Below, in pieces: positions 1-7,123 of a stretch of 13,536 bases of DNA. The notes beneath the pieces were generated by a model that did not search any database, was not told the origin of the DNA, and saw nothing but the letters and a program-made list of their open reading frames with translations. The DNA lies in assembly GCA_003164375.1 (NCBI GenBank), contig PLTE01000395.1, positions 1-13,536 of the forward strand. Direction: 5' to 3'. This DNA is from Hyphomicrobiales bacterium. GTDB lineage: Bacteria > Pseudomonadota > Alphaproteobacteria > Rhizobiales > Xanthobacteraceae. A program made the position numbers and the translations under genes. The first letter of the stretch is position 1. Each line of letters opens with the position of its first letter.

Positions 1-165
1 TCGGCGGCCGATCTAATCGTTCACGGTCTGCGAAAAAACCGCGCGATCATTGCCTTTCCGTTCTGGTTCGCCCTCATCACACGGCTGGGCGGCGTTTTGC
101 CCGACAGCCTGCGGCGATGGACGGCCGAGCCTTTCCGCTTCACGGTAGACGAGCGAAAGGAATAA
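1..165 (+). CDS. Short-chain dehydrogenase/reductase, C-terminal fragment (5' end outside window)
   Basis: Frame 1 is open from the first base to a TAA at 163-165 and encodes 54 residues. The fragment reads like the C-terminal tail of SDR-family NAD(P)-dependent oxidoreductases: an Ala-Ala-Asp-x-Ile-x-x-Gly-Leu-x-x-Asn segment, then I-A-F-P-F-W, then a hydrophobic stretch ending L-P-D-S-L-R-R-W. In that family this tail follows the Rossmann fold and substrate loop. The catalytic Tyr-x-x-x-Lys and the cofactor-binding glycines lie upstream of the window, so activity cannot be judged. The family call rests on this tail pattern alone and is inference; substrate unknown. Confidence 0.55.
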   Translation, partial: SAADLIVHGLRKNRAIIAFPFWFALITRLGGVLPDSLRRWTAEPFRFTVDERKE

Positions 166-398
166 CATTCCAGCGGTCCGCCGGCGCCACCGCGAATCAG
201 AGAAGCGACCGAATGATCCGGCATTTTGTTAAGGAGTTGGAAATTTTCTTGGCTAAAATGTGTCAGGAATACGCTACCACTCGCGCGACAATCCTCTAGG
301 TGTGGCATTTCAGACACACCATTTCCATAATTGGCAAAGTAAAATTAAGGATAGTGTGCAATGGATAGAATCAGAAGTTTCTGAGCAGGAGTAAATCG

Positions 399-1091
399 AT
401 GAAGCGGATTTTTGTCACCGCGATGCTGTCGATCGTCGGTGCGGCGAGCGCGCTCGCTGCCGACCTACCACAGCCGATGCCGCCGCCGCCGCAGGCCCCT
501 GCCATGTATGTTCCGGCCGCGGTGCCCGTCTACAATTGGGGCGGCATCTATATCGGCCTCAATGGCGGTTACGACTTCGGCCACAGTGATTGGACCGGCG
601 GTGCCATATCATCCGGTACTTTCAGCACTTCCGGCTTCGTTGTCGGCGGCACCCTCGGCTTTAACTACCAGTGGGACGCACTCGTGGTCGGTGCCGAGAC
701 AGACCTCGACTATACAGGCGTCAGCGGCGATGGGCCCGCCAGCTTCTGCATTAATTGCAAAACCTCGAACGATTGGCTGGGCACGACCCGTGCACGCGCA
801 GGTTGGGCGGTTGATCGCATTCTCTTCTACGGAACCGCCGGCGTCGCCTACGGCAATGTGCAAGCGTCCGCCTTCAATACCACCAACTCCAGCACCGAAA
901 TCGGCTGGACCGCCGGTGCCGGTGTCGAAGCCGCTTTCACCGACAATTTGACCGCCCGGATCGAGTATCTTTACGTCGATCTCAGCAGCGGATCCTGCAC
1001 GACAGCGTGTGGAGCGCCACCCTTTGCCACTCAATCGGTCAGCTTTGAGCAAAGCGTGATCCGTGCCGGCATCGACTTCAAGTTCAGATAA
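399..1091 (+). CDS. Outer-membrane beta-barrel protein (Omp25/Omp31-like porin family)
   Basis: A 230-residue secreted protein. The N-terminus is a signal peptide (Lys-Arg, hydrophobic core, A-L-A before Ala-Asp-Leu-Pro), so the mature protein should start near residue 21. A Pro-rich linker (about 24-42) leads into a G-G-I-Y-I-G-L-N-G-G-Y strand, the usual first strand of rhizobial Omp25/Omp31/RopB-type barrels. Alternating Gly/aromatic strands follow, including a W-L-G-T-T-R-A-R-A-G segment and a penultimate I-E-Y-L-Y-V-D-L strand. It ends I-R-A-G-I-D-F-K-F-R; the extra Arg after the usual terminal Phe is mildly unusual. The start is supported by AGGAG at 387-391, 7 nt upstream. Expected role is a structural barrel of the outer membrane; transport specificity cannot be read. 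A strong terminator follows at 1197-1223. Confidence 0.88.
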   Translation: MKRIFVTAMLSIVGAASALAADLPQPMPPPPQAPAMYVPAAVPVYNWGGIYIGLNGGYDFGHSDWTGGAISSGTFSTSGFVVGGTLGFNYQWDALVVGAETDLDYTGVSGDGPASFCINCKTSNDWLGTTRARAGWAVDRILFYGTAGVAYGNVQASAFNTTNSSTEIGWTAGAGVEAAFTDNLTARIEYLYVDLSSGSCTTACGAPPFATQSVSFEQSVIRAGIDFKFR

Positions 1092-1196
1092 CGCAATGGG
1101 ATTCGGCCTCGAGCTGAATCAGGATTGACCACGCTCGAGCCGCCAACCTTCACGTCGGCGAATCCTAATTGCTCATCGACCATCACGCAAAGCGAC

Positions 1197-1223
1197 AAGA
1201 GGGCCCGCACGGGCCCTCTTTTT
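1197..1223 (+). terminator. Intrinsic terminator downstream of the outer-membrane protein gene
   Basis: A perfect 10-bp GC-rich stem (arm 1197-1206, loop GCAC 1207-1210, arm 1211-1220) runs into a T-tract at 1219-1223. The T-tract is on the + strand only, so it terminates the outer-membrane protein transcript, about 105 nt after its stop codon. The hairpin may also slow transcription arriving from the convergent dedA-like gene, but that strand has no comparable T-run. Confidence 0.88.
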
Positions 1224-1344
1224 AGCATCAAGGCCTCAAGCGAACTTGCGGGGCTCTATCCCCTTCGCCATTCGGGACCACAGTCCTGCTGACGGTCCTT
1301 GGTAAAGGCGAAGGCGTCGGCGCATACGCGCACACCAAATGGGC

Positions 1345-2016
1345 TTAAGACGTCAGCCTTAAAATACGCCGCCAAGTCGTTTTGCGTTCGATCGATTTGA
1401 GCGGGCCCGGCAACGCGCGTTCGGCTTCCTCGGAAAGCTGAGCCTCGTGCCGGTGCACAAAGATCGCGCCGACGGTGAAAGCGACCACGGTGATCAGCCC
1501 AACAAGAACCACGATCGGCGCCTCCAGGCGCTCGAACTGCCGTCCGAGCGCGTAGGCGGCATAGCCATAAGTCACTGCCCAGATGCATGAACCGACCACA
1601 TTGGCGAGCAGAAAGTTGCGCCAGGGCATGACATTGATCCCGGCAAAAATTCCGGCGACCGTGCGCAGCACCGGCAGGAATTGGGCGACGAAAACGATCT
1701 TGCCGCCGTGGCGCAGAAACAGATATTCCCCGAGTTTGATCCTGCGCTCGGTCATGCGCACATAATTGCCGTAGCGCAGCAACAGCCAATGGAATTCGTA
1801 GCCGATCACGTAGCCGATCGCACGGCCGACGATCGCTGAACCCGCAGCCGTCAAGATGACTGAGACGATGTTGAGGTCATGTTTGGTGCCAGCGTACACC
1901 GCAGCGAGAAGAAGCGCGGTCTCCCCCGGCAAGGGGATACCAGCGCATTCCAGACCGACAATCGCGGCCACCGTCAGGAGGCCGTAAGCGTGAATGAGGT
2001 GGCTGATAACGTGCAT
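1345..2016 (-). CDS. DedA-family integral membrane protein
   Basis: A 223-residue polytopic inner-membrane protein of the DedA (SNARE-associated/VTT) family, whose members are linked to lipid (undecaprenyl-phosphate or phospholipid) flipping and membrane homeostasis. Visible signatures: E-C-A-G-I-P-L-P-G-E at about residues 23-32 (the re-entrant E-x-x-x-P-x-P-[GS]-E motif); F-L-R-H-G-G-K at 100-106; Q-F-L-P-V-L-R-T at 112-119, the family's R-F-x-P-x-x-R-x loop with Gln replacing its first Arg; a Gly-rich N-x-x-G-S-x-x-W helix at 139-146; and a basic cytoplasmic tail. Length is typical. No clear Shine-Dalgarno precedes the ATG. It is convergent with the porin gene and stands alone. Substrate unknown. 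Confidence 0.9.
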   Translation of the reverse strand: MHVISHLIHAYGLLTVAAIVGLECAGIPLPGETALLLAAVYAGTKHDLNIVSVILTAAGSAIVGRAIGYVIGYEFHWLLLRYGNYVRMTERRIKLGEYLFLRHGGKIVFVAQFLPVLRTVAGIFAGINVMPWRNFLLANVVGSCIWAVTYGYAAYALGRQFERLEAPIVVLVGLITVVAFTVGAIFVHRHEAQLSEEAERALPGPLKSIERKTTWRRILRLTS

Positions 2017-2991
2017 TTGACGCGGTGACGTTTGAACTTACGCTGTTCGGAGATGTCTCGATCGACGAAAGTCTGGTTAGCTCAGGCGCGGTCCTTATAT
2101 GCGATTTTCAGCATGGCGACACCCTCATACCACGGTCATTGTGACGCGCCGATCGCCGCGCGTGTGTCGATCGGCGTCAGAACGAAAACCCGCCCTGCCA
2201 CGTCTCGAACGGCGATCGCTCGTGCGAGAAGCTGTCCGCTGTATCCGGCCGCGGGTTGGCTTGTGATCTTTCCCATGGCTCTCTAACCGCGAGCCATGAT
2301 TGCTGGTTTGGCGATATCGCAATGGTGGGAAAGGCGATCAAGTGACGCGGTGGTCGTCTGGGCGGAGCACGCAGATGGCTAGTGCATCGAAACGATTCGT
2401 CTCTCGGATTTCGAACCTCACCGAGAATAGTTCATTCAGTCGGCTTTCGCACTGACGCCAATCGACAACACGGCGTTAGCGTACCAACCGTCGGACTTGA
2501 ATCCCACCGACCGTCGCGCAGTCGGCTTTTTGGCGTTGGAGCTTCGCGATTTCCGTTTTGTGTTTTTTGACGTGACGCGGCCTACCTGTACAACCTTATG
2601 CACAAAACACCTCCCAGCAGTTCAACAATCGGCGCCTTATTGACCGACGCCGTATCGCAACTGAAGGGTAGTGCATGGAGACATGGAACGTCAACATTCT
2701 CATACTGACGGCACCATGGTCACCGAGCCGCCGCCCGCAGCTGCCACCGACCAGCAGTGCGTCCTTACCTGACCGCAACACAAGTTCTGTTCGAACGGCT
2801 TAGGAAGTGGAAAGCCGCCGCTGTAGTTGCGGCCGCGTGATAACCAGATCGGCCAGTCGACGGCCGGTCTGAATACCCGAGGTATCAGTAGTCGTCCACG
2901 CCCCGTCGGAGTCTTGCAGCAAGACCGGAAAAAAGCGAATATTCTTGGCAGGTTGGCAGTCATCCTAGGAATCGCAGTTCGCATCGTCACC
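2017..2991. other. Gene-poor stretch of about 975 nt; only weak small-ORF candidates
   Basis: No reading frame here gives a recognisable protein. Two minus-strand stretches have protein-like composition. One is a 46-codon ATG ORF at 2136-2276 (M-G-K-I-T-S-Q-P..., A-G-R-V-F-V-L-T-P-I-D-T-R) preceded by an in-frame stop and without a clear ribosome-binding site. The other is an open stretch at 2800-2964 (F-F-P-V-L-L-Q-D-S-D-G..., G-R-R-L-A-D-L-V-I-T-R) that has no ATG start and could be a decayed gene. A short direct repeat, CAGTCGGCTTT, occurs at 2437-2447 and 2519-2529. The frame of the downstream acyltransferase stays open back to a TTG at 2827, but that part does not look like the family. 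Confidence 0.4.
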
Positions 2992-3951
2992 ATGATCGAA
3001 TCAGGTGAAGCGCCTCCTTGGCGGTGGCTGATTGGCAACGCGCAGCAACGGCGCAGTGCGTTCACATATTGGATCCGAGATACCGTGGTCGGTCTGATGG
3101 AGCTTGCGCTCTATCGGCTGTTTCGGGCCTGTCCGATCGATCTTTGCTCCTGGTTTGGCGGCGCCATCGTCCACGTCACGCGCCTGAAATATCGTGAGAG
3201 CGAACAGCGCGCGCGCAAGGCCTGGATTGCGCTGCGGCCGCAAGAGGCGGATCAGGCATCGGTCGATAAAGCGATCGATCGCTTATGGAATTGCGTCAGC
3301 CGTACCATGGCGGAATTCGCGGTGATCGACCGGTTCTGGGCCAAAGGCCGTATCACCGTCGAAGGCCACGAGCACCTGGCGCGCGCACGCGCCGAGCGCA
3401 GACCTATTCTCATCGCGGGACTTCATCTCGGCAATTGGGAGGTCGTGGTCGCGGCCGGTTATGCTTACGGCTATGTCGGTTCAAGCATCTACGTGCCGCC
3501 GGAGAACCGCTTTGAACATCGCATCGCCGTGGAAGTGCGGGCGCGGTTCGGCGCCAAGTCCATCGCGCCTGGCCCGTCGAGCGGACGCGACGTGTTACGC
3601 GCGCTTCAGGATTGGGGTGGACCGTTCGTGATCTTCGTTGACGAATTTGCACGCGACCGCGTTCAGGCGCCGGCGTTCGGCCGACCCCTGCGCGCCGACA
3701 ACAATATTGGCTATATCGTGCGGATCGCGGCCATGTGCGATGCCGTCGTTATTCCGACGTATTGCGTGCGCGTCGGCAAGGGTGCGCGGTTTAAGGTGAC
3801 CGCGCTGCCTCCGCTCGATATGGTCCGCAGCGGCGACCGGAAAGCCGATATCATCGAGAACATCGCCCGGCTCGACGCCATCATCGATCCGATCATCCGT
3901 GCTCATCTCGACCAATGGTACTGCGTTCTCGACTTCGATTTTGAATCATAA
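2992..3951 (+). CDS. Lipid A biosynthesis (LpxL/HtrB-type) lysophospholipid acyltransferase homologue
   Basis: A 319-residue protein of the LpxL/HtrB acyltransferase family, which moves acyl chains from acyl-ACP to lipid A precursors (or related lipids) at the inner membrane. The catalytic H-x4-E is H-L-G-N-W-E at residues 145-150. A second family block is F-V-D-E-F-A-R-D...P-A-F-G at about 215-230, matching the usual V-D-x-x...F-F-G. The N-terminal W-I-R-D-T-V-V-G-L-M-E-L-A-L-Y segment (27-41) fits the family's membrane-proximal start. I chose ATG 2992 because the frame's extension to TTG 2827 is basic and family-unlike; no strong Shine-Dalgarno decides it, and ATG 3097 is possible. It is monocistronic. 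The acceptor (lipid A or another lipid such as ornithine lipid) is uncertain. Confidence 0.82.
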   Translation: MIESGEAPPWRWLIGNAQQRRSAFTYWIRDTVVGLMELALYRLFRACPIDLCSWFGGAIVHVTRLKYRESEQRARKAWIALRPQEADQASVDKAIDRLWNCVSRTMAEFAVIDRFWAKGRITVEGHEHLARARAERRPILIAGLHLGNWEVVVAAGYAYGYVGSSIYVPPENRFEHRIAVEVRARFGAKSIAPGPSSGRDVLRALQDWGGPFVIFVDEFARDRVQAPAFGRPLRADNNIGYIVRIAAMCDAVVIPTYCVRVGKGARFKVTALPPLDMVRSGDRKADIIENIARLDAIIDPIIRAHLDQWYCVLDFDFES

Positions 3952-4236
3952 AAGTCTAATTAGCTGAACTGCCGATCTTCCGACATGCAAAGCGGCGGCC
4001 GATGGGGATTCAATTCCCGCAGCTAGCACGATCGCCCAACTGCCGAGATGCCCGGGAGCAACAAGGATGACTTTGATGCGTCCCGCGGCCAAAGGCGGTC
4101 GTGGGCATGTTAGTGCGGTTAGCCATGCCGTTTCCGCAGCCGTCGGATCGTGCAAAATCAAGCCTCGGCTGGGTATCAGAGCATGACGCTGCCCGTCGAC
4201 GGATTTTGGCCGGAATCAAGAGGATCACGGGATTAT

Positions 4237-4313
4237 TGGTAGCGGAGGACGGATTTGAACCGCCGACACGCGGATTATGATTCCGCTGCTCTAACCAACT
4301 GAGCTACTCCGCC
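4237..4313 (-). tRNA. tRNA-Met (CAT anticodon), elongator type
   Basis: The reverse complement folds as a full 77-nt cloverleaf. The 7-bp acceptor stem is GGCGGAG/CTCCGCT (G1-U72 wobble); the D arm contains AGCTCAGTTGGTTAGAGC; the anticodon stem is GCGGA/TCCGC with loop ATCATAA and anticodon CAT (complement of 4277-4279); the T arm contains GGTTCAAATCC; and CCA is encoded at 4239-4237. The acceptor stem begins with a G-U pair and the body matches elongator tRNA-Met of alphaproteobacteria, not the initiator (which begins with a C-A mismatch) and not tRNA-Ile2. Ile2 cannot be excluded fully, since it shares CAT. Confidence 0.96.
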
Positions 4314-4335
4314 AACCTTGCCGCGCCAGACACCT

Positions 4336-4366
4336 AGCCTACCGGCCTGCTCCGGGAAAGTTCCAA
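4336..4366 (-). promoter_or_regulatory. Weak candidate promoter for tRNA-Met
   Basis: On the minus strand, TTGGAA (4366-4361) and TAGGCT (4341-4336) are 19 nt apart, which would place initiation about 15 nt before the tRNA. The spacing is long and the -10 poor, so this is a position-based suggestion. Confidence 0.25.
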
Positions 4367-4464
4367 GAGGGCCGGCCGCCTATGCCCCCACCGCGTCCGC
4401 ACATCTATTGCACTAAGGCTTGGTTTCCAAGCGGGATTCTTACCGCTTTATTCCACGGCTTGCG

Positions 4465-4499
4465 TTGTCAGCAGAAGTTGTTTTTATAGTCTATACAAC
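4465..4499 (+). promoter_or_regulatory. AT-rich candidate promoter/operator upstream of the lasso operon
   Basis: A locally AT-rich patch in a GC-rich region carries TTGTCA (4465-4470), TATAGT (4485-4490) and TATACA (4492-4497); the spacings of 14 and 21 nt are not ideal. The patch also holds an interrupted inverted repeat, GTTG...TATAG-T-CTATA-CAAC (4477-4499), that could be an operator overlapping the -10 region. It lies 45-79 nt before the first operon gene, the right place for its control region. Assignment is inference. Confidence 0.35.
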
Positions 4500-4543
4500 G
4501 GAGCGTCGATCGGTCCAAACGTTAACTATTGCGAGGCGGACAG

Positions 4544-5479
4544 GTGCAGTTCTATCGCGTTTCCGGGCTTTCGGTCGCAAGCGAGATCGTCCTGCCGGGA
4601 CTGATCGCCGGCGTCCCCGAGCGCGTGCCACAGGTTACGATCCGGCACGGCGAGGTACCGGAAAGCCTGCCGGAGCCGAGCGGTTCCGGGCCGACCTGGC
4701 AGATCGCCGACAAGCAATTCCTCATGCGCATCCCCGATATCGCGCGGTTCCTCCTCAAAGGAGGCAGCGAGATCGTGGTGGCGCCGGAAACCGAGGCCGG
4801 CGCCGTCGATATCCCGATCTTCATCCTCGGCACCGTGTTCGGCATCCTATTGCACCAGCGCGAGCAGATCGTGCTGCATGCCAGCGCGGTGCGGGTGAAC
4901 GGCAAGGCGGTGCTGTTCTGCGGGCCCTCGGTCGCCGGCAAATCGACGCTCGCTGCCGCGTTGGCGCAGCGTGGCTACCCGCTGGTAACCGACGATATCT
5001 GCACGCTCGCCACCGACGGCAAAGACACCAAAGCGGGCGCACCGCTCGTTCATCCCGATGGACGGCAGCTCAAGCTCTGGGCCCAGGCCATCGATCGCCT
5101 CGACCTTGCCCAGCAACGCGGCAAGCGCGTGCGTCAAACCCTCGAGAAATTCTACGTCGAGCCGAGAGAAGTTTTCACCGAGCCGCTCGCGCTCGGCGCC
5201 GTCTATGCGTTGCGCGAGGCGCGGCCGCCGCATAAGCACGGGATCGAGCGTCCGAACGTGGTCGCCGCGGCGTTGCTTTTGCGCCGCAATGCCTATCGGC
5301 CTTTACTGGTGCGGCGCATGGATCAGAAAGCCAATTATTTTCATGCGGCGACGAGGATCGCCAATTTCGCCGGGATTTTTCATCTGACGCGCACGCTCAA
5401 TTTCGCCGAAATGCCGAACATCATCGCTTCGCTGGAGGCACATTGGCTGGATCTCCACCTGATGGAGCAGGCGGCGTGA
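4544..5479 (+). CDS. HPr-kinase-like lasso-peptide kinase (tailoring enzyme)
   Basis: A 311-residue P-loop kinase related to the C-terminal domain of HPr kinase/phosphorylase. Counting from GTG 4544: a beta-rich N-terminal region; L-H-A-S-A-V at about 111-116; Walker A G-P-S-V-A-G-K-S-T at 127-135; and L-V-T-D-D-I at 147-152, the acidic pair that HPrK uses for Mg2+/catalysis. Homologues in lasso clusters (the PadeK/ThcoK type) phosphorylate the C-terminal Ser side chain of the precursor, and the candidate precursor here ends in Ser. GTG 4544 is preferred because GAGG (4533-4536) lies 7 nt upstream; the frame also allows TTG 4529. It is the first gene of the operon and overlaps the sulfotransferase gene by 4 nt. 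The substrate is inferred from context. Confidence 0.85.
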   Translation: MQFYRVSGLSVASEIVLPGLIAGVPERVPQVTIRHGEVPESLPEPSGSGPTWQIADKQFLMRIPDIARFLLKGGSEIVVAPETEAGAVDIPIFILGTVFGILLHQREQIVLHASAVRVNGKAVLFCGPSVAGKSTLAAALAQRGYPLVTDDICTLATDGKDTKAGAPLVHPDGRQLKLWAQAIDRLDLAQQRGKRVRQTLEKFYVEPREVFTEPLALGAVYALREARPPHKHGIERPNVVAAALLLRRNAYRPLLVRRMDQKANYFHAATRIANFAGIFHLTRTLNFAEMPNIIASLEAHWLDLHLMEQAA

Positions 5480-6387
5480 CTCGCACCATCTGGCTCGCCT
5501 CCTATCCGAAATCCGGCAACACCTGGTTCCGGATGCTGGTGGCGAACCTTTCCGCCAAAGACGGCCAGCCGGTCGACATCAACGACCTGCCCGAACGCGG
5601 CGGCATCGCTAGTGCGCGTGGGCCGTTCGACTATCTGTCACTGATCGATTCCGGGCTCCTGACACACGACGAAATCGACTGCCTGCGACCGCGCATTTAT
5701 GAAGCGCTGGCATCCGGCGCCGCCGACGACGAATACGACAAGCCGGAGGACATACGCCCGGTCCGCTTCGTAAAAGTGCATGACGCCTATACGCTGACGC
5801 GCCGCGGCGAGCCTTTGCTCGCCGGTCCGGGCGGTGCCGACGGCGTAATCCTGATCGTGCGCGACCCGCGCGACGTGGCACCGTCGCTCGCCAATCACAA
5901 CCGCACGGGCATCGACGGCGCGATCACGCTCATGAACGATCCGCAGGCTGCCTACTGCGCCAAGCCAGGACGGATGCACGACCAGTTGCGGCAAAAGCTG
6001 CCATGCTGGAGCGGCCATGTCGCGAGTTGGCTCGATCAGACGGACATTCCGGTGCTGCTGATCCGCTATGAGGACATGCAGGCTGACGCCATCGGTGTCT
6101 TCGGCCGTGCGCTCGATTTCGCAGGCCGCCCGGTGGGTGACGAGGACATCCAGCGCGCGGTGGAGTACGCCGATTTCGCCGAATTGCGGCGGCAGGAAGA
6201 GGACAAGGGCTTCAGCGAAACGCCGCGGCGGCCCGGCGGGCTATTCTTTCGCCGCGGCGAGGTGGGCGCTTGGCGCGATGAGCTGACGGCCGAGCAGGTC
6301 GCACGGATCGAGGCCGCGCACACACCGATGATGCGGCGGCTAGGCTATGAGCCGGCAGGCGCGGTGGCACTTGCGCGCACGGCATAA
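5476..6387 (+). CDS. PAPS-dependent sulfotransferase
   Basis: A 303-residue cytosolic-type sulfotransferase that moves sulfate from PAPS to an acceptor. The 5'-phosphosulfate loop is Y-P-K-S-G-N-T-W at residues 10-17. The 3'-phosphate-binding block is R-D-P-R-D-V-A-P-S-L-A-N-H at 129-141. K-V-H-D at 100-103 supplies a plausible catalytic His102. A C-terminal R-R-G-E-V-G-A-W-R block (259-267) matches the family's R-K-G-x-x-G-x-W-K cofactor motif. All key residues appear intact. The GTG start overlaps the kinase stop (GTGA, 5476-5479) with GGAG 8 nt upstream, indicating translational coupling. Its place inside the lasso operon suggests the peptide or its precursor is the acceptor (Ser/Thr hydroxyls; the proposed core has no Tyr); this is unproven. 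Confidence 0.88.
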   Translation: MTRTIWLASYPKSGNTWFRMLVANLSAKDGQPVDINDLPERGGIASARGPFDYLSLIDSGLLTHDEIDCLRPRIYEALASGAADDEYDKPEDIRPVRFVKVHDAYTLTRRGEPLLAGPGGADGVILIVRDPRDVAPSLANHNRTGIDGAITLMNDPQAAYCAKPGRMHDQLRQKLPCWSGHVASWLDQTDIPVLLIRYEDMQADAIGVFGRALDFAGRPVGDEDIQRAVEYADFAELRRQEEDKGFSETPRRPGGLFFRRGEVGAWRDELTAEQVARIEAAHTPMMRRLGYEPAGAVALARTA

Positions 6388-6396
6388 GGAGCAATC

Positions 6397-6672
6397 ATGA
6401 TGGTACGCAAAGAAGGCGACTGGCTGGCGGCGAAGGTCGGCGACGAACTGGTGATGATGAGCGCCGAGAAAGGCAATTACATCGGCTTGAGCGAAGTCGG
6501 CGCCCGCATCTGGGAGCTGATTGAGACGCCGCAGGATGTCGATGCCGTTTGCGCGCAATTGCAAGACGAATTCGAGGTCGCGCCCGAGGTCTGCCGCGCC
6601 GAGGTCGAGAGTTTTCTCAACGAGCTGGTGATGCATGGTGCGATTGCGCTTGATCCGCCGCCTGCTGCTTAG
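6397..6672 (+). CDS. PqqD-like RiPP recognition element protein (lasso B1)
   Basis: A 91-residue stand-alone PqqD-family protein. The N-terminal half has the short beta-strands of the family (V-G-D-E-L-V-M-M-S, G-N-Y-I-G-L-S-E-V-G-A-R-I-W-E-L-I), and the C-terminal half two helices (D-V-D-A-V-C-A-Q-L, C-R-A-E-V-E-S-F-L-N-E-L). In split-B lasso systems this protein binds the precursor leader and presents it to the B2 protease. AAGGAG at 6386-6391 sits directly before ATG 6397 (or ATG 6400, equally plausible). The gap to the sulfotransferase gene is 9 nt, and its last 38 nt overlap the B2 gene in another frame. Confidence 0.9.
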   Translation: MMVRKEGDWLAAKVGDELVMMSAEKGNYIGLSEVGARIWELIETPQDVDAVCAQLQDEFEVAPEVCRAEVESFLNELVMHGAIALDPPPAA

Positions 6673-7114
6673 GTTCGGTCAGATCGACCCTCACAGCCGC
6701 GCCTTGCTGGTCGAGGCGGTGGCGTGCCTGCTCGCGGCGCGGCTCGCTCTAGCCTTTATTCCGTTTCCGCGTCTGGCGCGCCACCTCGGCAGCTTCGTAC
6801 CGCCGGCCGACGCGCACGCCGTCGCGGTGCGAGCAGAAACCGCACCGCAGCGACAAGCGCAGTCCGCCGACGAGATCGGCTGGGCGGTGACGCGTTCGGC
6901 CCGCTATGTTCCGTTCAAGGCGGCGTGCCTGGCGCAGGCCATGGCCGCGCGCGTCATGCTCAGGCGTCGCGGCGTGCAAAGCGTCATGCATTTCGGCGCC
7001 GCTAAGGGCAAGGAAGGGCCGTTCGACGCCCACGCTTGGCTCGACGCCGCCGGCGTCGAGGTGACCGGCTATCCGGTTGCGGAGGGCTTCGCCGAAATTG
7101 CGTGCTTTGTGTGA
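6635..7114 (+). CDS. Lasso-peptide leader peptidase (transglutaminase-like, lasso B2)
   Basis: A 159-residue protein of the lasso B2 family, the cysteine protease that removes the leader so the cyclase can use the freed N-terminal amine. A basic, hydrophobic N-terminal half (L-V-E-A-V-A-C-L-L-A-A-R-L-A-L) precedes the catalytic half: Cys98 in K-A-A-C-L-A-Q-A-M-A-A, then R-R-R-G-V, then D-A-H-A-W-L-D with His133 and Asp137 as the likely remaining triad members. Length and motif order match the family. The ATG at 6635 lies inside the B1 gene (38-nt overlap), so the pair is probably co-translated; the ribosome-binding site is weak. It ends 9 nt before the dioxygenase gene. Confidence 0.9.
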   Translation: MVRLRLIRRLLLRFGQIDPHSRALLVEAVACLLAARLALAFIPFPRLARHLGSFVPPADAHAVAVRAETAPQRQAQSADEIGWAVTRSARYVPFKAACLAQAMAARVMLRRRGVQSVMHFGAAKGKEGPFDAHAWLDAAGVEVTGYPVAEGFAEIACFV

Positions 7115-7123
7115 GGCTTCGAC

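Noticed and set aside
299..320. A GGTGTG...CACACC inverted repeat upstream of the outer-membrane protein gene
   Set aside because: Six-bp arms with a 10-nt loop and no T-tract are too weak to call a terminator or operator.
1109..1138. CTCGAGC / GCTCGAG inverted repeat after the outer-membrane protein gene
   Set aside because: The arms are short and self-palindromic around CTCGAG, and a far better terminator follows at 1197-1223.
2078..2098. GGTTAGCTCAGGCGCGGTCC, resembling a tRNA D-arm
   Set aside because: No acceptor, anticodon or T arm can be found around it.
3946..4161. A minus-strand ORF between the acyltransferase and tRNA-Met (contains V-A-P-G-H-L-G-S-W-A-I-V-L)
   Set aside because: It overlaps the acyltransferase end, has no recognisable family pattern or ribosome-binding site, and two other frames are equally open there.
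4237..4313. tRNA-Met as an integration site for a genomic island carrying the lasso genes
   Set aside because: The lasso operon lies on the 5' side of the tRNA, whereas site-specific islands normally join at the 3' end. I see no integrase and no repeated tRNA fragment.
4420..5235. A 271-codon + strand frame starting upstream of the kinase gene
   Set aside because: Its translation is an Arg/Ala-rich out-of-frame reading of the kinase gene. The kinase frame has Walker A and family motifs.
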